Below, piece by piece: positions 10,740 to 22,200 of a stretch of 64,000 nt of DNA. Every line of letters starts with the position of its first letter. Position 1 is the stretch's first letter. Under the pieces are notes generated by a model, which worked only from the letters and a program-made list of their open reading frames with translations, searched no databases and had not been told where the DNA came from. The DNA is taken from contig JALJCO010007127.1 in the NCBI GenBank assembly GCA_023101725.1, positions 1 to 64,000 on the forward strand. Reading direction: 5' to 3'. This DNA comes from Atherinomorus stipes. Lineage: Eukaryota; Chordata; Actinopteri; Atheriniformes; Atherinidae. The translations under genes and the position numbers were made by a program.

Positions 10740-11160
10740 GAGTTATCCTACCTTTATTGGTTTTGACCGGACCGGCTGGCGCCGATATCGCACATTAATT
10801 CCCGTTTGCGTAAAAAAAAAGTTTCTTTTTATTCCTCTGAGCGCTTCACGTACAGAGCATGTCTCCGAACGGTCTCCAGATCCATAGCCTGCTCTGCTGC
10901 GCGCTCCTGCACACACACGCCGCTCTCACACAGGCACCTACACGTAAACTGAGCCCCTCCAGAAGTGACATCATGAGTCACTATAGCAACTCTGACTCCA
11001 CCCCAGTCCAGAGCTGATCCTACCTGTCTGACTACCCAAACTTCACAAGTCTTTCCTTCTTTTTCCTGTGCGCCGGACAACAAGACTATTATAAAGCATG
11101 GGCTACTTATTTGTATATTTATCAGTGATTAAATAAGCGCGCGGGTGGGTGGGGGGGCGT
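10740..11160. promoter_or_regulatory. CpG-rich block, possible internal promoter
   Basis: CpG is much denser than in the neighbouring intron. The block holds CACATCATGACGCAT (11170 side), an AP-1 word TGAGTCA beside TGACATCA (near 10968-10982), and an octamer ATGCAAAT just outside at about 11194. On the minus strand a TATAAT word (11088-11093) stands upstream of a short ATG frame at 10885-10829 starting MDLETVRRHALYV. The nearest good donor (GTACGT at 10853) leaves two bases, which does not fit the phase-0 start expected for the next KIAA1217 exon. A coding first exon is therefore unlikely; an enhancer or non-coding promoter is possible. Confidence 0.3.
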
Positions 11161-14100
11161 CATGATGTACCACATCATGACGCATAAACTGCATATGCAA
11201 ATCTAAAGAGTTCACATCACAATCAGTACAGAGGATTAAAACAGCACTTGGTCTGAAAACTACACACAAAGTCCCCATCTTGCATCACTGACCAGAGCTC
11301 CCTAATGGTTTGGTGCCAGTCTCACCATTACCTCAATTGTTTTGGCTACAAAGGCAGTTTGCTCTTTTCTTTTGTCTCCTCTGACCCAGAGCAAACAAAC
11401 AGACAATGACCAGGTGAGTCCACCGGGAGTCTCCCCCTGTGTTCTCCTCTCTGTTTACTTCAGAAGGCTGAAAGGCATGGCAAATCTTTGCAACCTCTGA
11501 AAGCTCCACGTAACACGGGGGAATATGTATGTGCTGAGAATATGCAAACCTGCCTGAAGCTATAAGCAAATCAAACTAGTGATAAAATATCAGAGTATGG
11601 TCAATTCAAACGGTTTGTGGTTCGGAATGTTTTCTACTACTTCATAGCTCACTTTTTCACCGCAGCTGTGGGAGGGAAAGCATGACAGGCAGATTTATAG
11701 GGTACAACTCACATTTACCCTGAGGCAAAGACAGAGAGGGGGAGAGAGAAATAGCTCTGCAGTATAAAATAAAAAAAACCCTATGTTAAGAATGAAGAAA
11801 AGTTGATGCTTTACAAATCATCAACTTCAAAAATAGTCAAAGCTTTCATGTTAATCCATGTTTGCTTTTTATATGAATTTTCTACAGGTGTCACGACTCT
11901 GTTAGGGTCATGATTTGATTCGATTCTTGATTCTCTTTTTTTTTCTTTTTCTTACAACACAGAGGCCTATGCCATTTTACACTAGTCTATTCTATGTTCA
12001 TTGGCTTTTATTTGTTGAATTTTTCAACAAACCTGAATGAATAAATTTAAAAAAATAATAAAACAATCATAAAATAGGCCTGTAATGGCATGAAGCCTTC
12101 AAGTGTTTGAAAGAAACAAATAATATTGTAGTTAATGCTTTTCATCAGCGTTGAAAATGCCAGCAGCCAGAGATCTAAACATTTGTTGATTTCTATATGC
12201 CTAATGAACAAAGTTTCAACAAACACAATGGGAACTTTTAGGACAAAGGATGACAGCACACATGTGTGAGCACATCCACAAGCAGTCATTTTTATTATTG
12301 ATTCACAGATTGATGATGGATCACCCTCCAAAAATACTATTTATAAAATTTTATTAATTATTGTCAAGGCCTTATGGCTGATTCATATCAGGTCCATGCA
12401 CAGCGCATACCGGTAACGCTGAAGTTTAGATTCAACCTCTGCGGCTCATGTGCTCACAGTGTGCAGAGATGCGGGGACGTCTGACACTTTCACAGTGTGT
12501 GATGATGCGCCATAGATGTTGGAACAAACCTGCAGTGCAACCGGAATGCAGCGCACGCAGGTCAGCGGCTGGGATCATAGTCCATAAATAAAGAGGGATG
12601 AACCGTCTGCTCATGTCACCTGTTGGTTTCTGAAGAGCTATAAGTGAAGCCAAATGGGCGTTCCCGCTGTTGCTATCTTAGCCACAACACCTGTGTCTTT
12701 ACTCCAGGAAAATTGAAAAATGGGCAAAGAGCGGCCTTTGGGCAAATGATTGACAGCCAATGTACTCTGGGCTAAATGCTAACTGAGCTAACCCGAAACT
12801 AACAGGAGCTAACGGAGATTTGAAACTAACTGGCTAATTAATGCCTTGGGGCACGCTTGGACTTGCTGTTAGCTGGCTAAAAAACACAGTTGTGCTTCTT
12901 TACTACCAGGCTGACCTTTCTATAGAGCAAACAGGGAGCTAGCTAGTAGCCACCAGCCAGCAGGCCGGAATCCAGTCGATCCTCTCATTGAGTTTGATGC
13001 TTGAGACCATGATGCAATTTTAATCAATTAAAAAACAAAACAAAACAAAAAAAAGTTGTGGTACCCCTAGAATTTTCAGATGTTGATTGCAGAAATTAAG
13101 TGAAATAAATTCAGTTGCAAATTTATTTGCCCCAGAGGGTCAAAAAGATATCTTTATAAAGACATAAGATCTTGCATAGTTAAGTGAAAAAATACCGAAA
13201 CACACGCTACATCTAATGAACAGCAAGGCCGCAGGAGCTGAACTAGTCTGGCTGCGCTCACCATTCATCCAAATGAAAACATTTGTTGCATTATGAAACA
13301 TAAAATTCAGCAAAGAAGACCCAAGACTGTTGATTAAAATCCCATATCTGACATGAGTGGGAGAATACTCCTCTCTCAAAAAGTCCTCCAGCTTGTCTCC
13401 TTTTGGATTTCTCTTGGAAAACTTAGAATCTACAGTCTGTGTTTCAGACCTCTAACTATTCTGTTTTCAACAATCTTGACAGCAGTTACATCAGTCTTTC
13501 ATACTGTAAAAACAAAGATGATGCTAAATAACCAGATGACATGCAATATTGGTAAAAAAAAAAAAAAAATACTGAAAAAATGTGTTCCACAAAATACAAG
13601 GTTTTCTCACTGCTAAATAAATGTAGTGAAATAATTTCCAAATATTCTGCAAATTTAATTTCTGAAGAATTCTTTACACAAATGGCTGTAGTCATTTTGT
13701 GGGCGTCTTTAAAGCAGATAACTGAAATATTTGGCTTTTCAAAGTAATTGTGAGACGATTTCCTTATGGTATGTTAATTGATTCAAATTAGCTGTCTTGG
13801 TTTTTCTTGTGTAGTTGCTCTTGTGTAATGTGTAAAATGTGAGCAACATTTGTGGCCCACCAGTTTTTGATCATAAGTCAACTTAGCCTACTTTATTAGC
13901 CAGCAAAAAGACCATGTAAATCCTGCAATACCCAAGGACAGGGCATCCGTACTTACTTCAACTTATGCTTCAGTTCCTACTTAGCCACATTAACTAGTTG
14001 TAAAAAAAAAAAGCCAGTGGGCAGCAAACTATCACTTACAGCAGATAATCTACTTTAAATATAAAACAGCAGTGCAGTCCAAACCTTTAGGGAGCGCTAA

Positions 14101-14286
14101 AGTCATTAAGTTCTACAAAGTAGTGCCTCAATCTAAACTCTAAATGCACCACAAGGAATTAGAAGGAAATGCTACCTGCAACAGGTAGCTCCTAACTTAA
14201 TTAGTTAATATACACAATAATTTAGCTGCAGAGTTTGCATATCCTCCCTGGATGCATGTGGTCAGGGCTGAGATAGACAGCAGCTT
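11161..14286. other. Intron sequence with a repeat-like, CpG-containing stretch
   Basis: The part from about 12,367 to 12,960 has more CpG and repeated GCTAAC/TAGCTAGC words. It resembles worn fish transposon sequence, but I found no paired ends or target duplication. The rest is AT-rich with no recognised gene. Confidence 0.35.
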
Positions 14287-14457
14287 CTCTCTATATATAT
14301 ATATATATATATATGAAAAGAGGTGATCCTGAACTGGACAAGTGGTGTAGAAAATAAATAAATAAATAAATGAATGAATGAATGAATGAATGAATGAATG
14401 AATGAATGAATGAATGAATGAATGAATGAATGAATGAATGAATGAATGAATGAATGA
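14287..14457. repeat. TA repeat followed by AAAT/GAAT tetranucleotide array
   Basis: TA units fill about 14291-14313. AAAT units (14352-14370) then pass into about 21 GAAT units up to 14457. Open frames here encode only a FIHS repeat and are spurious. Confidence 0.95.
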
Positions 14458-14611
14458 AAACCCCTGTTGGCCAGACAAAAACTGAACTGCGAACAAAATG
14501 AATGACTTTTCCGAGGATGCAGCCTTTACCACACATGGTAAAGACATTTCACATGTAGTTTTTACATAGTTCTACCACAGTGTCTCCAAAGTCTCTTCTT
14601 AAGCCACTGAC

Positions 14612-14898
14612 CTGCTCCCTCAGCCTTTCCTGGTGGCCCATGATCGCTGAGGCATGGTGAGGATATTTCTGCTTCAGGTGTTCCAGGAACGCCTCCCTCT
14701 TCTTGTCCATATCTGATGGCTGCATAGCCAGGATCTCTCTGGAGCTGCGGGCCCCTCCTAACGTGTGCCTCCGAGGGACACTGCGGCTGCTTTTGGCGTC
14801 CCCCCTTGAAGCAGCCGTCCCATTTGGGGAGGCCTGTCTGCGGCTGACGTGCTCAGCGTCCTCTGGTGAGGTTACCTTCAGGTTGCTTTTGTTTTGTT
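14612..14898 (-). CDS. KIAA1217: KIAA1217 (sickle tail protein), coding exon 2
   Basis: KIAA1217/Skt is a coiled-coil scaffold of the p140Cap (SRCIN1) family; in mouse it acts in notochord and intervertebral disc development. The exon is read from 14898 to 14612. A pyrimidine-rich tract ending CCCACAG precedes it and a GTCAGT donor follows. Two bases complete a split codon, then 95 open codons follow and end in phase 0. The translation has NLKVTSPEDAE at residues 5-15 of the exon, VPRRHTLGGARSSREIL at 40-56, and KREAFLEHLKQKYPHHASA then IMGHQERLREQ at 66-95. These match the N-terminal region of human KIAA1217 nearly word for word; SRCIN1 has the more distant DAFMDHLKSKYPQHALAL. Basic and Ser-rich stretches lie between the conserved blocks. 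The paralog SRCIN1 is the only serious alternative and fits less well. Confidence 0.93.
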
Positions 14899-16018
14899 CT
14901 GTGGGAGCAATGGGAACATAAAGACAAAAAGTATAAATAAAAGAAATATCTTCAAAGGTATAACAGGTTTGTATTGTTCGCTACAAGAAAATGACTTTTT
15001 TTTCATCATCCTTAAAAAACCAAACAAAATCCAAATGTGTTTTATGATGATGAGGGAATTATTGAGCCTTGAAATGATATTGAAAGTCAAATGTTTTCTT
15101 TTCTACAAAGAAAATCATGTACGACTGGCATCACAGAAAATCCAAGTCTTTACAGCAATCGAAGCTGAACCCAAAATTTCCACCATCTGTAGGCAACAAT
15201 TTCAGTTAAAGCTTAAGTTCTTTTTGGTAATGATCATAGAAACACACACAGAAATAACGTACACAGGAAGGATGGATCGAAGACAGAGTTGTTTGCCCAC
15301 AGTTTAAAAAAAACAAAAAAACTTGATACCACATTTTTTTAAGCATAAAAGATAGAAATGTTACACGCTGGGTTTCCATTAACCAGTGAAACCAATCTGA
15401 ACCAATATTCTGAAGCTTAAAATAAATTATCTAGGAAACAGATGGGGGGGGGGGGGGGGACAAGACTATAGAAGTAATTGTTCTAAGAAAAAGAAAAAAA
15501 AATTGCAGTGCCAATCCACAGAAAGAAAGTGAAGCTGTAGACAGCAGGAATTAGTTTAATCTCTGAGAATATCTGGGATAAAATATTTTTGAATTATATC
15601 AATTGTTAATGTGAGTTTATTGTTTGTTGGATCAGACTGGAGAAACGCAGGGAGTCATGTCATTTTAAAAAACAAAAAAACAAATAAACAAAACTGTCCC
15701 AGACACATTAAAGCACCTTTCTCATGAATAATGGACCAAAATACCTGTCAAAAGGTGTAAAAGTCTTTTTGAACATTAGAGAAAACACATGATTGCAGTG
15801 ATTGCCTCAAAATGTTGCTCAACAAAATTTTAGCTTCGGAGCCCCACCGTGCTTGTTTACTTGTTTTATTTTTTTGTGTGTTTGTTTTTGTATTTATTTC
15901 AAACCACAATTCAAAATCAGTGTCATGCATTTCATAGAATTTTTATTTATTATTACTTCTGTCAATTTCGACTCATTTAACTGACATCTTTTTTCTTTCT
16001 TTCTTTATGGAGGGGAGG
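14899..16018. other. Start of the large KIAA1217 intron, 3' end
   Basis: AT-rich intron next to the exon 2 acceptor. It contains a run of 16 G at 15444-15459 and many short A runs. No other feature was found. Confidence 0.6.
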
Positions 16019-16230
16019 GAAAATTTAGGGGAAAAAAGAAAAAAAAACAACAAAAAAAAAATAAATTTATTTTGGAAAAAAATTGGTTGTTTTTATTTTT
16101 TTTTTTTAAAAAAAAATTTTTTTTAAAAAAATTTTTTTTTTTAAATTTAATTTTTTTGTTAATTAATAAAAATAATTAAATTAAATTAAAATTTTGTTTT
16201 GGTACAACAAAAAAAAAAAAAATTTTTTTC
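16019..16230. other. A/T homopolymer block, possible consensus artefact
   Basis: Nearly the whole 210 bp is built from runs of A and T (for example about 12 T, 9 A, 8 T, 7 A, 10 T in succession), with almost no G or C. No unit repeats and no inverted structure explains it. Such alternating homopolymers are unusual for genomic DNA and resemble poor read consensus, though true low-complexity sequence cannot be excluded. Confidence 0.5.
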
Positions 16231-19200
16231 AAAACTCCCTAATTGGAAGGTATGAACAATTTTGAGGACTACTGTATATTTTCATTGGTCTGCACACAAA
16301 TCCTTTGAGGAATAAATAAAGAACTAGAAAAGTAGTCAGGGAGCGTAGACTGTTACTGAGCAGCTCAGTTTTCCCCATGTGCCCCAAATGCAACGATAAA
16401 GATTCCTTCAAAAAAAAATTCCTGGATCCAGACACCGATCCATAACAAAACCGAAATGTAGTCAGTCGCCCCTTGTGCCATTATCGACATTCCCTAAAAA
16501 TTTAATCTAAATCTGTTCAGAAGATTTGAATTACTAACTAACAGAAAAAAACAAACAAACACTGGCTATCACATTACCTCCTTGGCGAGTTCCCAACTAA
16601 GTCAGTTCAGTCAGATCTGAATCACATTTGGCTATTTTAAGGGTTTTGAAATAGGAAATACATAGAAAAAAACAGCAAAACATCCCACATGGAATGAATA
16701 ATGCTTGTCATCGTGGTCAAGCTTTTCAGCACTGATCTCAGAGACTTACAGTATGGCACCATGTCAAAGAAGATTGAATGTTTTCTTGTCCAAATATCAA
16801 CAATTTTCATGGGGTGTTCTTACTTTTTTGCATGACTGTATGGTTTGACAACAACTAATGCGTGCATGCATGTTATTCTCCCATAGTTCATGAAGAGGGC
16901 ATGTCAAGGCCAGTAAAACATGAAAAAATTTGAAACAGAAGGAACAGAAATTCAACTTCTTTTCCAAAGAATGCACTTCTTAGTGTCACATGCTTGCAAA
17001 CAAGTGCAGAAAACTGAGAGATTGACTTGATTTATGTTCAGTAAGATGTTAGTACACATTTCTTCTAGAGCGAATGGTGAAACACAAACATTGTTTGATG
17101 GTGGTCCTATTTTTCCAGTTAATGCAGCGTGTGTCCACAACATCATAGCAGAAGTAACTTATTAAGCATGCGTTTGATGAAAAGGAAAATTAAATTCTTT
17201 ACTTTCATGTGAAAGTAACCAAACAGATGAAAAACAGTGGGATGCAACTCCTCAGGCACATGAACATTTTTGTGCTATTATCTTGTCTTAATCAGTCATG
17301 ATCTTGAACACAATTATGATCTATCAAAGTGAAAGCTATGAGATCCTGTAAGAAAGAAGAAAACAACAGAGGAAAGGAAATAAAGGAAGGTTGCTCAAGT
17401 GTGAAAGAAAGAGGAGTGAAAAAAGCAATAATGCAAGCTCATCTGCTGCCCTGTTTTAGAGGCAGCTATTGAGAGCTGTAATGTGTCCCTTTCAGAGGGA
17501 AATGGTGAACGAAAAAGGACCTCTTGCAGGGATGAGCTCTTGAACAGCTGAGCAGTGGCTTTCCTCTGTTTTCTGGACTGTTTAACATGACTTTTCTTCT
17601 TGCTTTTAAAAAGCTTAAAAGCACATGATGTGCCACAGATGAAAAAGAAACTTGCCCTCAAACATATTTTGGGCCTGATAAAACTCATAAGATGGGTCGT
17701 CTGGGATGGCTGAACACCTGCTTGATGGATGAACTTTGTCTTCGTGTCACTGCTTTTTCCTTTCACATTTGATTATTTTGCCATCACAGGTGTTTTTCAC
17801 AAATTTCTTTAAAGCAGGTATATTTTTTTGCAAAATGCCAAGTAGTAGTTTGCCATTAACTAACCCCACCCCCCACCACCCTACTCAAGTTCAGACGCAG
17901 CACGTCGCCTGCACTTTCAATCCTATTTTTAACTCCCAAAAACAGTTTCCCCACTGCTAACCAAATTACACTCAGCAGACAGAACACTCAAACCACCAAA
18001 GGATGGGAATTCATTTGCGGGTCGCATGTCAGAAAGCTCATTACCTTCCCCAAGTGAACAATCTTTGTCTTCATCTGCAATTTCTTCTTCCATTTCTCTT
18101 TGGAAACCAGTACAAACAGCGCCACTATAAAAGCCAGGCTGGGAGAATCAGCTAACTGCTTGCTTAGAGATTCCAGACGTAGCTCACGTGGAAAAGGGGG
18201 CCTGAGATAGGCCCTGCCCCACAGCCCCAGGATAGACTGGTGGGGATTTAGAAAGTCAACTGCATTCCAGGACACTGAGCGACTAGACCCTCGCCCTCAG
18301 GCTAAAAGCTCCACTCCTGCTTTGGAGTCATCGTTGTCTGAATGTAGATTTGGAAGAAATAGAGAGAACACAGGGCATTGTTAAAGATCCAGATCAGAAA
18401 TACTCTGCTTCTAAAATCCAGGGCTAACAGGTGTCAAACTGTTTTTCAAACACACATACACGCTCTCAAATACTCCGAGTCTGTTCTTCATCAAGACTCT
18501 GTCTGCAAGCTGTCTCTTGTTTAGCTCTATGTCTCTACTGAGGGGCCCACCAGACTCTAGCACGCATCCAAATGTGTCATAACCTACTTCTGAGCCACAT
18601 CCAAAGTGCTCTCAGCGTATGCAGCCAGCTAATGTGAGGTGATCGAGTTATCAGATCAACAAAACAGAATGAGACAAGCGCCGCTCCTGCAGGCATTGTT
18701 GTTTTCAATTATGAGCTTCACAGCAAACTCTGTAGCTTTGTATTTACTGTTCTTATGTTCCTAGGTTTAGGCAAAGCAGAACTGTCCTGTTTGCCTGACG
18801 GTCAGCTTTGTGCATGTCTCATTATCTAAGGGGAAAAGGCAGCACCTGTGCGTGAGTGTATTGCTTTGCAGCTGCTGATGTAAGTGACCCAATGTAAATG
18901 TACAAGAAGAAAGCATAAAGTGATGCATTTTAACAAGGAAACGTGAGGGGATCAATGGCCAGGTTTGTGGGCCATGTAATTAAAACTGGTGGGGTGACTG
19001 CATGAGCAAACACAATGCTGCAGCTGACATGTAATGTCTAACATATGGAGACAAGTTGGCTTCTTTCGCCCACACACATGCTTAGGCACTTAGCCACGAT
19101 GGGCAGGCCAAGAGGAATCACTTCATTAAGTCATACTTTGAAGTTGATCCAATGCTGATGTCGCTCACCCTGTGTTCTACAACGTCCGTTCATTTGTAAA

Positions 19201-22200
19201 ACCTGCTCTGTATGAAATAGTGAATTCACTCATATAGTTTGCTATATTTGTGACTTTAGAATGCAATGGTGCCTGAAAGTTTGCAATCTCTTCACAATTT
19301 TGGAGATTTACTTGGGTAAATATGACTTTATAGATTATATTTTTGCAAAAGTGCAAAAAGTGGACAAATAGAACCAAGTTAAATGGAGACAGAAAGAGTA
19401 GAGTTAATCATGTAACACTTTAAAACCTTCCTTTATAATGTTATAATACAGTCCCACAATTTCACCTTCACATGACCTGGCTCACATATTTTTAAAAAAT
19501 CTGATCAATTCACTGTGATATTTTGGCATTGAATTGGATTTTCTAAACCCTATTATTGGAACTGGGTGAAAAAGTGGTGATTATATTGAAAATTCTTTTT
19601 GGATATTTGTCATTTTCTTTCATTAAAACTTGTCCTTCAATAACAAACATGGCTTCCAAGTATAATATGTGAGATGGCAAATTCATTATTTTCTGAATGT
19701 TTTTAGAAGCATTGGCCTTGAATGATGGAAAATAATCTATGGAATCCAAAGACATCTCAAAGACGGATATGATTGAAAAAGCAGTAGTGTCAGTGTTTAT
19801 GTGTCAAAATTCCCCACCCCTGACAATGACACAAACATCCTCCCAGCCAACCAACAGGTCAGGCTTTCCGAAACCAACCCCATAATCAAAGAAACTCTAA
19901 AACCGACAATTACATCCTGCGGTCCGAACAACCTGACCTGCTTCACTTTTTACTGTCAGCATTCCAGGCCAGAAAAATGACCTCCCTCTTTTACGTTGTC
20001 ACAAGGGATCTGCAAGTGAATTATGTCGAGCTCCAATGGCTCAAGAATGTCATTCTCTCTTTCCCAGCTGCCAGTGTTAAGTAAATGATGGCCTTCTCGG
20101 CTGAAAGACAACATAAAGCACTTGGTCGTGAACACCAGGTTTACAAGAAGCGGGGCCTCCTGCTGTTTGCAGTTACTTTCTGGCTGTCACTTACTTATGG
20201 AGGAATGCATCAGTGTGCACACGCCCACTCTCCCCTACTATTACTGTCCCATATTTATGCAGCCAGAGACAAAAGCCTGTTGTGTGCAATAAAAGCAGGG
20301 CTCACATGGCAATACCCTGAAGTCATAAATAATGATACACATAACAGATACACAAACAGTTGTCCCTTTTCTGATCCCCTTCATGACAGAATTTTTATTA
20401 TGTAAAAGTTATCAGAGGTGGAATATCAGATGATCAGCTCATGTGTAACTGTGCCAGGTGCAGAAAGGATCTTATTCAATGTGATTAGAATAAAATGAGT
20501 TTCTAATACTGCAGTAATATCCATTTCAACACTGCTTTAAGACTGTTTCAAAGACTTGTTCTTCTTTAATGGAAATACAAACACATGAGGTCCTTTGATT
20601 ATAAATCCATAAGTAAGCATAAAGCAAAGTCTCACTGAGGTATATTTGGTACAGGCTGTATTTACATTCCTGTGAGTCTATGGGAGTGATTTATAAGTTA
20701 CTGAGGAAAATAGGACGGTAAGTTCATTCTAGGGTGAGCTCGACTCACTTGTACATTGTTTTGATTCATGGCTGTTATTTTGTTGTTATTTGTTGGTGGC
20801 CTGAGATGAAGGCTGCTCTACAGACAGAGCTGGTGTTTGGTAGTTTGGTTCAATTCAGGTATTGTTGCTATTTGGTCAAAAGATGATGAATATTTCTCTT
20901 TACTGTATAAGTAACTGTTCATTCACTTCTTTGTTAAGAGTTTTCATACACATCGTATAAATTTTTACAATTAAAAATTCATATAACTGTAAGTTCAAAA
21001 TTTATTTTTTTAAAAAAATAATAAGCTGCAAAGACTTCCATGTTTTATGGTAAAAAAAACAAACAAACAAAAACAAAAGAAAACAAAAGCAAACCAATTA
21101 TTCTCAGAGTGTATTTATCTTTTGCCCCCGTCTGTCTGAAAATGAATGGTTTCATTTGCAGCCTGTTTAGACGCACTGGTTTGTGTGGGAGAAAATGACC
21201 AGACTTTTACAGACCCTTATACATAAACAGATACCTAACACATGAAAGAAAAGTTCAAAACCTAACCCCCTTTTACAGGCTGTGCACACTGGACCCCAAA
21301 CACATGTCTTTCCAAGTGAGTAACAACAAATTTTCTTGAGGGATTCACATTTGCTTCACGCCAAACTGAGTAGCATCTTGAGTTCCTGGAATAAAATCTA
21401 CATTGATTTGCTTTAGTGTAGCTTGCAGTGGAAACATTCCAAGTAGCAGTGGAAGCGTCGGTCAGCAAAAACACCTGAGCGACACCGGATGTGTCTGATC
21501 TTGAGACTGATTGTCGCTATTGTTCAAAGCTTTAGACCCACCCATCATCAAGTGCTAGCATTGCATCCATTGAACCTTGTACAGCCAGCTCCTTAACTGA
21601 AAGTAGCACTGGAGTGTGGGGGGGGGGGGGTTGGCATCACAGTTGTTAATTCTTTTTTAGCATGTTATCATGCTAATTAACTGGCTCATAAAAGTTGCTG
21701 CCACAACTGTAAATTCTATGTTACAATATAAGAAGGTCTCATATAAATCTTATTCCCCCATCAGAGTTTGTTTTTAAGATCAAAAACTGACTGCTATAAA
21801 CTGTGGCCAGATTTTTGCAACTCCTCTGGATCTTGTGCTTAAAGACGCTTTGTTCTTTGATCAGTCATCCCTCTTGTGTCAGACTGAGACCACCTGATTC
21901 CATGCCCTTCACTTATCTCATTACTTTCTTCCGCCCACAGCCTGCTCGGCAAACTAAAGCTGCCAGGCTGCAGGAGAGGGTTAATGCGCTGAATAATTGC
22001 CCTGTGAGAACTGAGTGATTGCTGATCTGATAGACAAGTTTCTAAGGAAGCAAGTGACATTGTGCAATGCAGCTCAACCACATTTTTAAAAATCAACCTA
22101 CAAACCCACATTAATGCACAGCCAAACACGGGAAATACCTTACTTCCGATCTTGGTATCTGTTTCATCCTGTTCAAGTGCACCTCATAAAACTACAATCC

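Noticed and set aside
10829..10885. Short MDLETVRRHALYV frame as an alternative coding first exon of KIAA1217
   Set aside because: The nearest donor leaves two bases, incompatible with a phase-0 join to the next KIAA1217 exon, and I know of no matching isoform.
14197..14547. Open frames encoding FIHS repeats
   Set aside because: They are translations of the GAAT microsatellite.
14894..15307. 137-codon plus-strand open frame next to KIAA1217 exon 2
   Set aside because: It opens across the exon 2 acceptor on the opposite strand and then runs through AT-rich intron; the protein has no recognisable features.
17395..17766. 123-codon minus-strand open frame
   Set aside because: Lys/Ser-rich without family resemblance; no conserved motif or splice border supports it.
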